Source: Saprolegnia diclina VS20
Lineage: Eukaryota; Oomycota; Saprolegniomycetes; Saprolegniales; Saprolegniaceae
Assembly (NCBI RefSeq): GCF_000281045.1
Contig: NW_008246118.1
Coordinates: 28,814-54,515 of the forward strand
DNA: 25,702 nucleotides
Direction: 5' to 3'
The position numbers and the translations under genes are program-made. The notes beneath the pieces were generated by a model. It ran no database searches, was not told the origin of the DNA, and worked only from the letters and a program-made list of their open reading frames with translations. Positions 7,170 through 17,870 of the stretch are shown in pieces; within the stretch, counting starts at the first letter, position 1, and the number at the start of each line of letters is the position of its first letter.

Positions 7170-7937
7170 TTACATCAGTACACATACAGGTGACACTGAG
7201 GCGTCGACAGTCGACGCGTGCACGTGTGGCAGTCGGGTGAGCATCAACGCAGCGAGGATGGCCGGGGCGTCGACATCTTCGCGCAAGGCCACCGAGGCGA
7301 CCACCGAGATGCGAGCGTACTGAATGTGGTTGCTCCAGCCGCCGTACTGCGCGCGCAGGCGCAGCGCAATCGAGGTACCGGGCGCGACGAGCGATAGCAC
7401 GTCGTCCGCTGTGACGTACGTGAGGTGCCGGCGGTAGTGCTCGCACGCCCGAAAGTTGCTGCAGGACGTACGAATTAGGTTGTGGCCCAGCACGTCCTGC
7501 ACTTGGTACTCGATCCAGCTGTGGCAGCCCACGTACGAGTTGTTGAGCTCCGGTGCGTCCGAGGCCCAGCCTTGGTCGCGCGAGACAGTCTCGAGGATGA
7601 TCGCGACGGGGCGCAGGATCTCGAGGCCGTCGCAGTCCATCGCTGGCACGTCGAGCCGCAAGCACTCTAGATTGAGCGGCGCGCGCCCGTAGAGCGTCGC
7701 ATCCGACTCTTCTCGGCACTCGAGGACGGCGCCGGCGGCGTCGAGGATGGTGTTGACGAGGTCGACGGGCAGGCCCCACAGCACGAGAAGGCAGCCAATC
7801 TCGAGGACCTCGGGCGCGCTCTGGAGGTTGTTGAGATGCATTTTAGCCGTCAGCGCTGGCGCCAGCGGCTGCACATGAGTTGCATCGTCGGGGTCGACGA
7901 GCCAAATTGGCAGGGACCGCGGCTCGCCGTAAAACAT
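7170..7937 (-). CDS. DQGW/GGWSN-signature protein, paralogue 2 (function unknown)
   Basis: Intronless, 255 residues from ATG 7937. It aligns along most of its length with the gene at 5983-6738: PIWLVDP, GLPVDLVNTILDAAG, SRDQGWASDAPELNNSY, CHSWIEYQV, RRHLTYVTADD, VAPGTSIALRLRAQYGGWSN. It lacks the paralogue 1 N-terminal proline-rich part and adds a C-terminal tail of about 30 residues (ILAALMLTRLPHVHASTVDA and onward). The strict conservation of DQGW, ELN.SY and GGWSN between otherwise divergent copies marks the likely functional core. Head-to-tail orientation and shared length point to tandem duplication. No signal peptide is visible. The role is unknown; the LPxxLVNxIL element could be an F-box-like helix, but this is weak. 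Confidence 0.8.
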   Translation of the reverse strand: MFYGEPRSLPIWLVDPDDATHVQPLAPALTAKMHLNNLQSAPEVLEIGCLLVLWGLPVDLVNTILDAAGAVLECREESDATLYGRAPLNLECLRLDVPAMDCDGLEILRPVAIILETVSRDQGWASDAPELNNSYVGCHSWIEYQVQDVLGHNLIRTSCSNFRACEHYRRHLTYVTADDVLSLVAPGTSIALRLRAQYGGWSNHIQYARISVVASVALREDVDAPAILAALMLTRLPHVHASTVDASVSPVCVLM

Positions 7938-8556
7938 CCGATTTTTCTACTTAACACTAATCCATGGGCTTTCTCTCGGTTTTAAATAGTGTATGTTGTA
8001 GTTGGGGTTTGCTAGATCTTTAAAGGTCACGACGGAGAAGGAAGTGGACACGGTGGGATGTGCCACGTTCCGCCGTCGCTCGTGGCGCATCGTCGAAAGA
8101 AACCCTCGTTGTTCGATAAGAACACGAACACTCCGTCGATAGCATGACACGCAGTGGGCGTCTCTTCCTACTGGGCCTCGACCATGGTGATGAGCATACT
8201 AGCGGTGGGTTGAGTAGTACTACCAACATGAGATACGTGCGAGTTCTACTTTAAGACCTTCTACTCTAAGACCTTATTCAATATATTGAGATTCGTGGAT
8301 GCAGTCGTGTTCTTTTCGGCGAGGCTGTCCTGTTGGCGATTGATTTGTATCACGAGGGTTGGGTGCGGCCCATGATTGTTCCTCGACAGCCTATGGGTGA
8401 CCGTTAGAAACGAATTCACTGATACTGGCGTGGATCTGGTGACGCATCTTATATCGCATCTCACCATCGACACCGCCATCAACGACAACAAAAGCGGTTT
8501 TCACGCAATTAGTGTTGGCGCTTCGCGACGTGTTGCCATTTCACGTTTCGCCTCGG
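7938..8556. other. Divergent promoter region between paralogue 2 and the ammonium transporter
   Basis: About 620 bp serving as upstream sequence for both genes. I see only a two-unit tandem repeat (8244-8273) and an AT-rich stretch near 8275. A weak initiator-like TCACGCAATTA lies at about 8500, some 50 bases before the transporter ATG. Confidence 0.5.
8244..8273. repeat. Two-unit 15-bp tandem repeat
   Basis: TTCTACTTTAAGACC (8244-8258) is followed directly by TTCTACTCTAAGACC (8259-8273), with one mismatch. Non-coding; significance unknown. Confidence 0.6.
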
Positions 8557-10089
8557 ATGACCGTCAGCAGCATCCGAGCCAATTCGACGGTGTCGCTCGT
8601 CATCGACGGGACATCCGTGGAGATGACGTGGCACGAGCTCACCGCGCTGCTCGCTACCAACGCGTGCGACGGCGACAGCTGCGCGTCGGACGTTGCGTCG
8701 GCCTCGAGCGTCGACAGCCTCTGGCTCTTATTTGGCGGCTGCATGGTGCTCCTCATGATCCTCGGCTTTGCGCTCTTAGAGGTCGGCTGCGTCCACGTCA
8801 AGAACACAAAGCACATCCTCTTCCGCAACATGATGGACCTCTGCATGACGGGCATGACGTTCTACGCGGTCGGGTACAGCTTTGCGTTTCTCGATGGCAA
8901 CGCCTTCATTGGCACAACCGGCTTCTTCCTCCAAGGTGACGCCTTTGCAACGAGCGACGAGCTGCACTTCGAGGGCCACCAGTACGGCGACTGGTTCTTC
9001 CAGTGGGCCATCACGGCCGTGTGCGTCACGATCTTCTCTGGCGCCGTCGCCGAGCGCATCACGTGGCAAGCCTACGCGCTCTACTCGTCGCTCGTCGGCG
9101 CGTTCATCTACCCTATTGCAGCGCACTGGATATGGTCGGCCACGGGCTGGGCGAGCGTCACGAATGGCGAGCGTCTCTTTGGCGTCGGTGCGATCGACTT
9201 TGCCGGGTGCGCGGTCATTCACATGATTGGTGGCGCGTCTGCGCTTGTCGGATGCATTCTTGTCGGGCCACGCACCGGCCGCTTCCGCGCCAATGGCAGC
9301 CACGACGAGCTCCCCAAGCAGTCGGTGCTATATCAGAGCATGGGCACGCTCATCCTCTGGTTTGGCTGGTACGGCTTCAACTGCGTCTCGACGCTAACGC
9401 TGCGCGGCAACATGCCAGATGTGATGGCCAAAGTCGCAGTGAACCTCACGCTCGCTGCGTGCGCCGGCGGCCTCACCACCGTGCTTATCGACAAGCGCTT
9501 TGGCGCCAAGATCTGGGATCCGTGCATGGTCAACAATGGCATTCTTGCCGGCTGTGTGTCCATCACAGGGTCGTGCTCGGTCATCGAACCCGAATGTGCA
9601 GTCGCGCTCGGCGTCCTTGCGTCTTTTGTGTACATCAGTCTTTCACGCCTCCTCGTGCGCTGGCAGATCGACGACGTTGTCGACGCGATCCCTGTGCATT
9701 TGGGCTGCGGCACCCTCGGCGCCCTCGCTCCCGGCATCTTTGCCTCTCGCAAAGGCATGAGCATGATGTACGACAGCCACTCGTGCGGCATCTTGTACCG
9801 CTGCGACGGCCACAGCGGCCACCAGCTCGCGGCCCAGGTCGTGTACGTCCTCGCAGTCTTTGCGTGGATCGTCGCCTTTTGCAGCGTCCTTTTTGGCGGA
9901 CTCAAAGCGGTGGGCCTGCTCCGCGTCTCGGCGGCGGCCGAAGCTTCCGGGTTGGACGTTGCCGAGCACGGCGGCAGCGCATACCACACGGACCACGACG
10001 CGCCTCGTCACCAGCAGCGGTACTACAAAGTCGACTCGATCGCGTCGTTGCGCGTGGACCCAGACGCTATTGCACTCTCGCCACCGTGA
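8557..10089 (+). CDS. Amt/MEP/Rh-type ammonium transporter
   Basis: Intronless, 510 residues. The frame is open before 8557, but ATG 8557 is the first ATG. It takes up ammonium across the plasma membrane as a trimer. About 11 membrane segments start near residue 54, after a soluble, probably external, N-terminus. Family marks in order: LGFALLEVGCVHVKNTKHIL (about 69-88), FFQWAITAVCVTIFSGAVAER (about 147-167, containing the Phe gate and the SGAVAER turn), DFAGCAVIHMIGG (214-226, the Amt signature with the first twin histidine H222), GWYGFN (270-275), and DAIPVHLGCGTLGALAPG (376-393, with the second twin histidine H381). The last 55 residues form a hydrophilic His- and Ser-bearing cytosolic tail. 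All key residues look intact. Oomycetes often have several paralogues, so I give no gene number. Confidence 0.95.
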   Translation: MTVSSIRANSTVSLVIDGTSVEMTWHELTALLATNACDGDSCASDVASASSVDSLWLLFGGCMVLLMILGFALLEVGCVHVKNTKHILFRNMMDLCMTGMTFYAVGYSFAFLDGNAFIGTTGFFLQGDAFATSDELHFEGHQYGDWFFQWAITAVCVTIFSGAVAERITWQAYALYSSLVGAFIYPIAAHWIWSATGWASVTNGERLFGVGAIDFAGCAVIHMIGGASALVGCILVGPRTGRFRANGSHDELPKQSVLYQSMGTLILWFGWYGFNCVSTLTLRGNMPDVMAKVAVNLTLAACAGGLTTVLIDKRFGAKIWDPCMVNNGILAGCVSITGSCSVIEPECAVALGVLASFVYISLSRLLVRWQIDDVVDAIPVHLGCGTLGALAPGIFASRKGMSMMYDSHSCGILYRCDGHSGHQLAAQVVYVLAVFAWIVAFCSVLFGGLKAVGLLRVSAAAEASGLDVAEHGGSAYHTDHDAPRHQQRYYKVDSIASLRVDPDAIALSPP

Positions 10090-10476
10090 TCGTCACCCTG
10101 TCCTTGCAGTCTACACCCTTACCTAACCCCAAGTTACTAGACTACAATGAGACTGTGGATCGTGCAGTTGTCGCGTTGGGAATGCTGTAGAGCTCGTCGA
10201 GGCCGGCATGCGAGATTTGACTGCGGGCAGCGCATATGAGTGTAGTAGAATGCCGTGATTGGTGTACCTATCGTGATTATCAACTTGATACCAGTGCGCC
10301 GCTGACTCGACCAATACGACACCGTGCTCCGTGGCTCGAACCCGCCCACGAACCAAGGTTGAGGACGCAAGTTAGTCACGCCACTGCAGAAAAGACATGT
10401 GTCGCCCCCGTAGCACCGGGGCTGCAAGGACTATGAAACAACATATTAATACTAGGACTAAAATAGAGTCGACAAC
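10090..10476. other. Spacer upstream of the kinase gene
   Basis: About 390 bp between the transporter stop and the kinase ATG. On the minus strand, GTTCGAGCC near 10340 is a B-box-like motif, but the surrounding arms do not fold convincingly into a tRNA. I see no other feature. Confidence 0.4.
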
Positions 10477-13270
10477 ATGTTGACGCACGAGCGGGTGATC
10501 CCGGCCGCCAAGTACGCGGCGCACTCGATCCCACCGCAGTACATTGCGCTGCTCGAGGTCGACGGGAAGCAACCGAAGCGTCTCGAGAAGGTTTGGACAC
10601 CTCGTCTTCTGTCCACCGAGCAACATTGAACTAGGTGTTTGACCGGCTTCTCACGCAGCGGTCCCTGGCGTCCCTTGTGCACGCGTATACCAACTGCTTT
10701 TTGGATGCCGAGACGGAGCACATTTACCAGATCTGGAGCGTCGCTTACTACGTGCGAACAGCGCGCATCGTCTCGAGCTGCGTCCTAGTCTTCCACCTCG
10801 TGCTTGCGCTGCTGGACAGCCTCCTCTTTAGGTGGGCAGTGTTCTTATTGTCATGTGTGACCATGCAAGAACCCTAGTCACTCGAGCTACTTGGTCAAGT
10901 ACGGCAAGACCGAGATCTTTCAGTGGTGTTATATCGTGCTTCTTGTGCCGTTGCTCGCGACCGCATCGCCACGTTTTCAGCATCCCCGGTACGTCGTGTA
11001 CGTCCGGCACTGGAAGGTACTCACGAGCTGCTGCGCCAAAGGGTTTGAAATCGTTGCTAGTGGATAGTATCGGTGGCCATGACGCTGCTCGCCGCCGGGC
11101 TCATGGTGCGAGCTGGCTGCATTTACGACGCCAAGCTCAGCTATGTCGCGACAGAGTACAACAGCTCTTCTCGGGCGAGACGACAGTGGTCTGTAGGTTC
11201 TGGGCAGTCCTACCAAGATCGCTGGGGTCGTCGTCTGCGTATTATCTATTTTGCAGGTGTTTGTAACTTTTCCGGAGCAACGTAGCCTCAACGCCACCCT
11301 CGCCTTGGCGCTCAACAGCAACGACGACCTCGTAATCGCGAGCGACGCGATCATTATCTTTCTTGCGCAGGTAGACATCTTCGCCATTATGCTCCATGTA
11401 CCGATTGGAGTCTATAGACGGTGGTTGCAGCGACGCACTGCGACCTCGTGCACATCGGCGTTGTCTACGTTGGCTCTCTACTGGCCATGCTCACCAATGT
11501 CTTTTATTGGGACATCAACGCCCACGGCGAGGTCACTCAAGCTTCAAATGGACGCGTTTGCAATGGAGCTGTAGACATATGTGTTGCTCTGTGCCAGCGG
11601 TGTCATCTGCCTCGTCCTTGTTCGCGAGCTTGATAAATCGCATCGAAGGAGCTTTCACCAGTACTACACGTCGGAAAAGACAAACGAAGTGCTGCGCGAG
11701 TCCCTCGACCAGGTTTGATGGGTCGAAACCTGGTACGTTGTGTACACAGTGTCCTAGATGCTCGAGCTCGTGGTCTTTGACGAGTACAAGGCTGAAGAAA
11801 AAGCTGTGGTTGAGAAGCACCTGAACGCGCAGTCGGTGCTCCAGGAACGACTGCAGGTAGTCCTCCCAACGCGATACATCGTCGAAGACTACTATTAGCC
11901 GTATCGTATCCCGTTCGAGCACCTTTCGCTGCAGCGCGTGATTGGAAAAGGCGGGTTTGGCGAAGTCATTCTCGCCGACTACTTTGGGACGCACGTCGTG
12001 CTCAAGCGAATGCACCGGCACAAGATCTCGGACGCTGCCATCGCCGAGTTTGCCGCGGAAATTCTTCTCATGTGCGACCTCCGGCACCCGAACGTGGTCC
12101 AGTTTATCGGCGCCAGCTGGAACACCTATTCGGTATATACTTCGACCTTTTCAAAATGGACAGATTGTCTATCGAGTTGACTAGAACATTGGTTTCGTGC
12201 TCGAGTACGTCGGCCACGGCGATTTGTACCTTGTCATCCACGACAAGCGCATTGCCAAGTCGTGGAGTGACCCGTTCCATCGGTTCTTATTGTCTTATTG
12301 TCCAACGCATTTATCATGCACGCTGTAGGATAGCAGTCGACGCGGCGCGCGGCATTTGCTACTTGCACAGCAAATCGATTCTGCACCGCGATCTCAAGAG
12401 CACCAACGTGCTCATTAGCGCCACGTACTCGGCCAAGGTCCAACTCGATACTTGTCTGTAACCCTAACCGCTTTGTCTAGATTTGTGATTTGGGCATGAG
12501 CAAGTCCATGTCGGAACTCCAAGCAACCGAAAAGCAGGTGGGCACGCCGCTGTGGACGGCCCCCGAGGTGGTGCTCGGAGGGCGTTTTAGCCCCAAGTCG
12601 GACGTCTTTGCGTTTGGTCGACGACTCGATACATTGAAACAAACAACGGACGCCGCGCGTAGGTATCATTCTCTGCGAACTCCTCACGCGACGGACGCCG
12701 TATGAAGAACAGCGAGGCAGTTCACCGTACAACGTACTGCTGTGTACCTACGTGTGATTGCGACTCCATATGCGGTCGTAGATCATGTTGGCAGTCGCCA
12801 ACGACGGCTTGCGACCGACGCTGCCCACGTGGCTTCCCGGTCCGCTCAGGCACCTCGTCGACGTACACCTCTATTCGGACAGGCATGAGTATATACAATG
12901 TACTCTAGTTGTGTCTGGCGGCAACGCCCGAGGATCGACCCGGGATGCTGGACGTTCTCTCGGCGCTGCAAGCGGACGGCATGCACCAGCTCCAGGCCGG
13001 CGACCAGTGGGCCAAAGTCAAGCATCTCGGTACGTGTCTCTGCCATCCCGTGGCTGAGTCTCTGCAGTGCACGAGCATGCCCACCGTGCGACGAGCTTCT
13101 CGGCCGAGCTCGTGGGCAGGGCGAGGGACCAAGCGGCGCTCGAAGCCTACACCAAGGCCACGGCGCTGCACTCGTCCGACGACTCGGAGAGCGACAACAC
13201 CACGCGCACACCAGGTCCGCACACCGACCTCGCGAGTGCGATCGAGACGGCGGTCGAGACGTGGGGCTAA
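10477..13270 (+). CDS. Membrane-anchored TKL-type protein kinase, 16 exons
   Basis: Exons: 10477-10590, 10635-10831, 10878-11016, 11061-11192, 11257-11370, 11418-11531, 11575-11712, 11758-11856, 11899-12132, 12185-12282, 12329-12437, 12481-12616, 12663-12733, 12782-12862, 12909-13029, 13068-13270. The sum is 2100 bases, 699 residues. Residues about 80-290 hold five or six hydrophobic segments, e.g. VSSCVLVFHLVLALL and YVLLCASGVICLVLV. A short helix (317-349) links to the kinase domain (about 356-620). This has the glycine loop GKGGFGEV (365-372), lysine K385, alpha-C E403, HRDLKSTN (479-486, catalytic D481), DLG in place of DFG (499-501), GTPLWTAPE and SDVFAFGIILCELLTRRTPY. These fit tyrosine-kinase-like Ser/Thr kinases, a large oomycete group. 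The C-terminal tail is acidic and Ser/Thr-rich. It is predicted active; its ligand and pathway are unknown. Introns are 38-64 bp. Confidence 0.9.
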
Positions 13271-13371
13271 CTTGTTCCTTCCCTTCGCACTTGTATTGGC
13301 ACTGCGAAGAGCGCATGTTCGATATGGCATCACCAGCGGACGTTGATTAGCGATTTATGGATGGCGATTCC

Positions 13372-16105
13372 TTAAACGATACCAGCCTCGTCGTCGTCGT
13401 CCTCCAGTGGCGCCGTGCGCGCCTCAAGCTGCGCATTCCACATCTGCGCATACCGGCCGCCCTTGCGCGCCATGAGCTCATCGTGCGTCCCGATTTCAAG
13501 CACGGAGCCCTTCCCGAGCACGACAATCTGGGAAGCGTGGCGCACCTACGTCTCTCCGATTCGCACCTGGTACCAGATTGGTCAAATGTGGTGTACCGTC
13601 GACAAGCGGTGGGCGATCACAAGCATGGTGCGGTTCGTCTGAAGCTTGGTGAGCGCGCTCTGAATCTCCGTCTCGGTGACCGTATCCAGCGCCGACGTCG
13701 CTTCGTCCAGAATCACAAACGGCGGGTCCTTGAGCAGCGTGCGAGCGATCGCCACGCGCTGCTTCTCGCCGCCCGAGAGCTTGAGGCCGCGCTCGCCGAC
13801 CGGCGTCTGCCATTGCTGCGGCATGCCCATGATAAAGTCGTAGATTTTGGCCTTCTTGGCCGCCTCTTCGACCTACCGACATTATGTGGCATCACACTGC
13901 GACACGCAACGTACCTGGGCAAACGTGCTCTCGAGGTTGCCGTACTGGATGTTGTACAGAATCGTCTCGTTGAAGAGGACCGTGTCCTGCGGTACAATGC
14001 CAATCGCTTTGCGTAGCGACAGCTGCGTCACGGCCGAGACGTCTTGGTTATGCACGAGCAAGCGCCCGCTCGACGTGTCGTAAAAGCGGAAGAGCAGCCG
14101 CGAAATCGTCGTCTTGCCCGAGCCCGTCTCACCCACGAGCGCCGTGGTCGTCCCTACGCATCGCTAGCATTAAATGTGCATTGCACACGATAGAGTAGAC
14201 CAGCAGGAATGACAAAGTTGAGGTCCTTGAGACCGCTGCCGAGTGGCGCGTCCGGGTAGTCAAAGTTGACATGTTGAAACTCGACCGAGATGCCGTTGCG
14301 GTGCGCGTCATAGTCGAGCAGGAGCTTGGGCGCGTGCGGCGCGTCGACGATGTCCGGGTCGACGTTGAGGAGCTCACTGAGCTTTTGCATATCGACAATC
14401 GCCTATAAAAATGGCTTCAACCGAGGCGGCGTGAGGACCGAAGCCCGTACGTTGATCATCATGTTGTAGAGTGACCCGAGAAAGTACAGCGGCGTAAAGA
14501 GGTTCTGGAGGTACACAGTGATGGCCACGAACGCACCGAGGTCGACGCCGCGGCCGTCCTGCTCAATCACATGCGGGATCGCGAGCGCGAGGCAGGCGAG
14601 AATCGTGGCTTGGATGATACCAGTTTGGCTAATGTTGAGCACCGACAACGACGCTTGGACGCTGACGCTGAAACTTTGATACTTTTGAATCGCGCCCGAG
14701 TAGAGATCGATCTCGTGCTTTTCGTTGGTAAAGTACTTGATGGTCTCGTAGTTGATGAGCGCGTCGGTCGCTACATAAAAATATGTTTTTTCGTCACCGC
14801 TCGATAGATTGATACAAGCGTACCCTTGTCGTGGTACTCGTTGTCGTGCTTGGTCGACTGTTGTCGAAACTTCTTGCGCCAGAGCGTGATGGCAATCGTC
14901 ACGTAGGCGTAGAACACCAAGCTTAGAAACGAGACGTACGACATGGTCGCAAGCTGAAAGTGCGTCGCAAAGATGATCATGACCACGACGCTAGTCAAAA
15001 TGATAAAGACATATATTGTCGTGCATCGACAAGACATACCTCTCGAGGATCGTCGGCAAGAGGTACAGAAACATGTACGACACGACGCTGTTGGCCGACT
15101 CGACGCCGCGGTCCATCGAGCGCAGCACGTCGCCCAGTTTCTAGGGTTGGCATCGTCCGAATGTATCAAGTTGATATTGTGTACCTTTTTCAGATGCCAG
15201 TCGAGCGAGAGCGAATGCAAATGCTCGTACGTCATGGTCGAGATCTCCACGTACGCTGTCTGCTTGACGCTGAGGTACACGATCGACTTGACTTCGTCGA
15301 GCGTCTTGGAGAAGAAGACGCTGGCGCAGTAGCACGAGACGCCAACGAGCGCGCCGCGGACGTCTTTCGCGACGAGCGCGTTGGTAGCTTGGGCCATAAA
15401 CATTGGCGCGTACAAGTTGAGGAGCTTGGAGCCGCCGAGAAGGAAGTACGTGCTCACGGCGCGGACGCGATGGCCAAAGCCGTGCGGCCAAAAGTACGGG
15501 CGCAGCACCAGCAGCATCTTGACAAACGAGATACCTTTAGTTGGCGTCGCATCGGCAGGCGACGACGAGCTCTCGAGGTCGACGACGACGGCCGCGGCCT
15601 CGCGCTCCTGGCGCACCTTCTTCGCATGCACTTGGTACAAGAGCACACCTTCAAAGACCGAAAACATGAGCGGGAGGATGATGAAAATGTTGGCGCGGTC
15701 CAGGCCGTTGGCGAGAAGCGTCGCTTGCGGCAGCGCATCGAGCGCAAAGGCGTCCGTGCCCAGCACGATGACCAGCCCGAGGACCGCGAGCTCGGCAAGG
15801 TAGACAAACCACTTGGAGAAAAGCCCGAGCACGATGAGCAGCACCTTGGCGGCTGTCGCTAGAATCGGCAGCTGCTCGTAGCGCCAGGCGGGTGCGCCCG
15901 TCGCTGCAAAGGCGGTGAGCGTCAACGACGACATTTGCGAGAGGAGCACGACCACGTCAAGCACCGTGATGCCGAGGAGAAAGTTGGCCATCCAGCCGAG
16001 GCGCGTCTTGGTCGTCGATATCGGGCCTTGCTTGCGCCAGATGGAGCGGTGGGCGATCTTGCGCGCGGCCGGCGACGGCAATAGCGGCGCCTTCTCGTTG
16101 CTCAT
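13372..16105 (-). CDS. Half-size ABC transporter of the HMT1/ABCB6/ATM1 group, eight exons
   Basis: Exons in transcript order: 15185-16105, 15040-15140, 14824-14990, 14451-14770, 14201-14402, 13915-14153, 13597-13872, 13372-13545; 2400 bases, 799 residues (human ABCB6 has 842). An N-terminal extra membrane region (about 35-175) precedes the six-helix ABC membrane domain starting near [32 protein letters not shown] is a hallmark of the ATM1/HMT1 branch. The nucleotide-binding domain has Walker [10 protein letters not shown] (578-586), signature [12 protein letters not shown] (682-693), Walker [12 protein letters not shown] (703-713) and H-loop histidine 738. This group exports glutathione-, phytochelatin- or porphyrin-type substrates from or into vacuoles or mitochondria; the extra N-terminal helices favour HMT1/ABCB6 over mitochondrial ATM1. 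Start ATG 16105 is the first in frame. It converges with the kinase gene, 101 bp apart. Confidence 0.93.
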
Positions 16106-16634
16106 GGGCTTCCGACGGTGCAAATTCCGATTTGCGGATCGCGAGGTTCGAAGTCGAAGCGAAGTGGAAGCGAAGTTCGAATTTAGAACACCCAATCCGA
16201 AGACGACATTGCGGTGCAAAGTTGTATCTTCTCGACGCCGGCCACCTGCCACCTGCGCCCATCACCTCCAGCGTAGCGACCAGCTATCACAGCCATCCTG
16301 AGCTCAGAGTGTGATGACTGGAGACATTGCAGGTCACTGCAGGCCTGAGCTAGGTAGCGTGCAGGGCCTTGGTCAAGGCGCACAAGCCCGTGTTGAGAAG
16401 AGCAAGGCCCCCTTGCCGTCAAGGGCTGTCTGGCGCACGCGTCCCACGCTGCGGTCGCCGAGAGGTTGATGCTTGCAACGTGACGCGAGAGGACCAGGCA
16501 GGCAGTCACGCTGCACGGTCTACCGATCGTCGTCCAACGGCAACGTTATCAGGAGCAGCGACCATGTCTAGAGAGTGACTTGAGCGACAGTGTGCAGTGT
16601 AGAATGTGTCTAGTTAGTTAGTTAATCATGATCG
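16106..16634. other. Spacer upstream of the ABC transporter
   Basis: About 530 bp between the ABC transporter start and the CCCH protein stop, both minus strand. A short GAAGCGAAGT direct repeat lies near 16156-16178 in the presumed leader, and GTTA repeats lie near 16612-16625. No gene is seen. Confidence 0.45.
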
Positions 16635-17870
16635 TTAGTCGTGCGCGACGGCAATCTCCTTTTTGGATTTCAGGAGCGCGAGCGCCGCCTTCTTCTTCTC
16701 TTGGCGCAGCTTGCGGTGGTCGGACGCCAGCAGCCGCGGCTTCCCGTCGGTCGTCTTCTTGGCCTTCTTGGCCGCCGGCTTTTCGTCGTCCGAGCTGTCG
16801 AATGCCGCGCCCATGTCGATCGGCGCCGTCACCGGCATCTTGGTCACGATCGCCTTGGCCTTGGGCGCCTCCTTCTTCACGGGCACCTCCTTCTTGACGA
16901 CCTTCTTGACGGTCGCATCCTTCTTAGCCGGTGCATCCTTCGTCACCGGGGCTTCCTTCTTCACCGGGGCTTCCATCTTTGCCGCTGCTTCCTTCTTCGC
17001 CGGGGCTTCCTTCTTGACGGGCTTGGGAGCATCCTTGGTCGTCTTGGCACCGCCCGAGCTCGATGCGATCTCGGCCTCCTTGGCCATGCGCGCGCTCTTG
17101 GCTTGTTCGTACTTGAGGAGCGCGTCGTCTTCGGCCTGGAAGAGGATCTCAAGCTCCTCTTGTGGCGTCGTCTCGTCGCGCTTGCGCTTCTTGGTCTCCA
17201 CCGGTGTCGACGCGGCGACCTCGGTCGTGAGCATTTCGTGAAGAAACATGCACGACTTGCCACGGTGGCACTTGCCCTTCTGGAAGGCAAAGCAGACGCG
17301 GGGCTTGGTCGGGTCAACCTCGACCTTGGCGACCACTGGCTTTTCCGCTGCGTCAGCTTCGTCTTCGTCGTCGCTCGCAAACTTGTCGGTCTCCTTCTCC
17401 TTCGGGCCGTGGAGAAACTTGCACGCGTCGCCGCGCTTGCATTTGCCCTGCTGCGCAAACTCAAAGCACGAGCCGTACTCGCCGTCCTTGACATCGTGCG
17501 GGTACTTGCACGCGTCGCCTTTCTCGCACAGGCCCTTCTGGAACGCCCAGCAGACGCCAGTTTTCGGTTTGTCGGACTTGGCCGCCTCGGGCTCGCGGTC
17601 CGCCTTGGGAATCACGTCGCGCACCGTGAGCACGCGGCCGTCGACCGTCGACTGGTGCATGTGCTTGATGGCCTTGTTCTTGGCCGCGGCGCCCGCGTAC
17701 GTGACAAAGCCAAAGCCGCGCGACTCACCCTTGTCGTTCTTGACGACCTTGGCCTCGGCGACCGTGCCGTAGAGGCCAAACATATCCGAGAGCGCAGCGT
17801 CATCGAGCGTCTTGGCGATACCGACGACGATGACCTTGTTCTGGTCGTTGGAGCGGGCTTTGAACGGCAT
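16635..17870 (-). CDS. RRM plus triple CCCH zinc-finger RNA-binding protein
   Basis: Intronless, 411 residues from ATG 17870. One RNA-recognition motif spans about 12-86, with RNP2 VIVVGI and RNP1 RGFGFVTY. Three CCCH fingers follow: CX7CX5CX3H at 107-125 (CWAFQKGLCEKGDACKYPH), CX8CX5CX3H at 135-154, and CX7CX5CX3H at 193-211. After residue about 220 come a nuclear-signal-like KKRKRDE, a probable helix (EELEILFQAEDDALLKYEQA), a low-complexity Lys/Ala/Glu/Pro segment with repeated KKEAP units (about 275-340), and a basic C-terminus (KLRQEKKKAALALLKSKK). This suggests nuclear or ribonucleoprotein work such as splicing, mRNA processing or ribosome biogenesis; the exact role is not clear. The opposite strand is also open here because of codon bias but shows no motifs. 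Confidence 0.88.
   Translation of the reverse strand: MPFKARSNDQNKVIVVGIAKTLDDAALSDMFGLYGTVAEAKVVKNDKGESRGFGFVTYAGAAAKNKAIKHMHQSTVDGRVLTVRDVIPKADREPEAAKSDKPKTGVCWAFQKGLCEKGDACKYPHDVKDGEYGSCFEFAQQGKCKRGDACKFLHGPKEKETDKFASDDEDEADAAEKPVVAKVEVDPTKPRVCFAFQKGKCHRGKSCMFLHEMLTTEVAASTPVETKKRKRDETTPQEELEILFQAEDDALLKYEQAKSARMAKEAEIASSSGGAKTTKDAPKPVKKEAPAKKEAAAKMEAPVKKEAPVTKDAPAKKDATVKKVVKKEVPVKKEAPKAKAIVTKMPVTAPIDMGAAFDSSDDEKPAAKKAKKTTDGKPRLLASDHRKLRQEKKKAALALLKSKKEIAVAHD

Noticed and set aside
8512-8556. Fifteen extra N-terminal codons for the ammonium transporter
   Set aside because: They would need a GTG start; the first ATG is 8557.
9003-10190. 395-codon Arg/His-rich frame overlapping the ammonium transporter
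   Set aside because: It is out of frame with a complete Amt protein and has the composition of a shadow frame.
10320-10420. Possible tRNA on the minus strand with GTTCGAGCC and a 6-of-7 acceptor pairing
   Set aside because: The T-stem pairs only 3 of 5, there is no A box, and the length and inner arms do not fit.
12438-12480. CCCTAACC as a telomere-like repeat (also near 20590)
   Set aside because: These are single units inside introns, not arrays.
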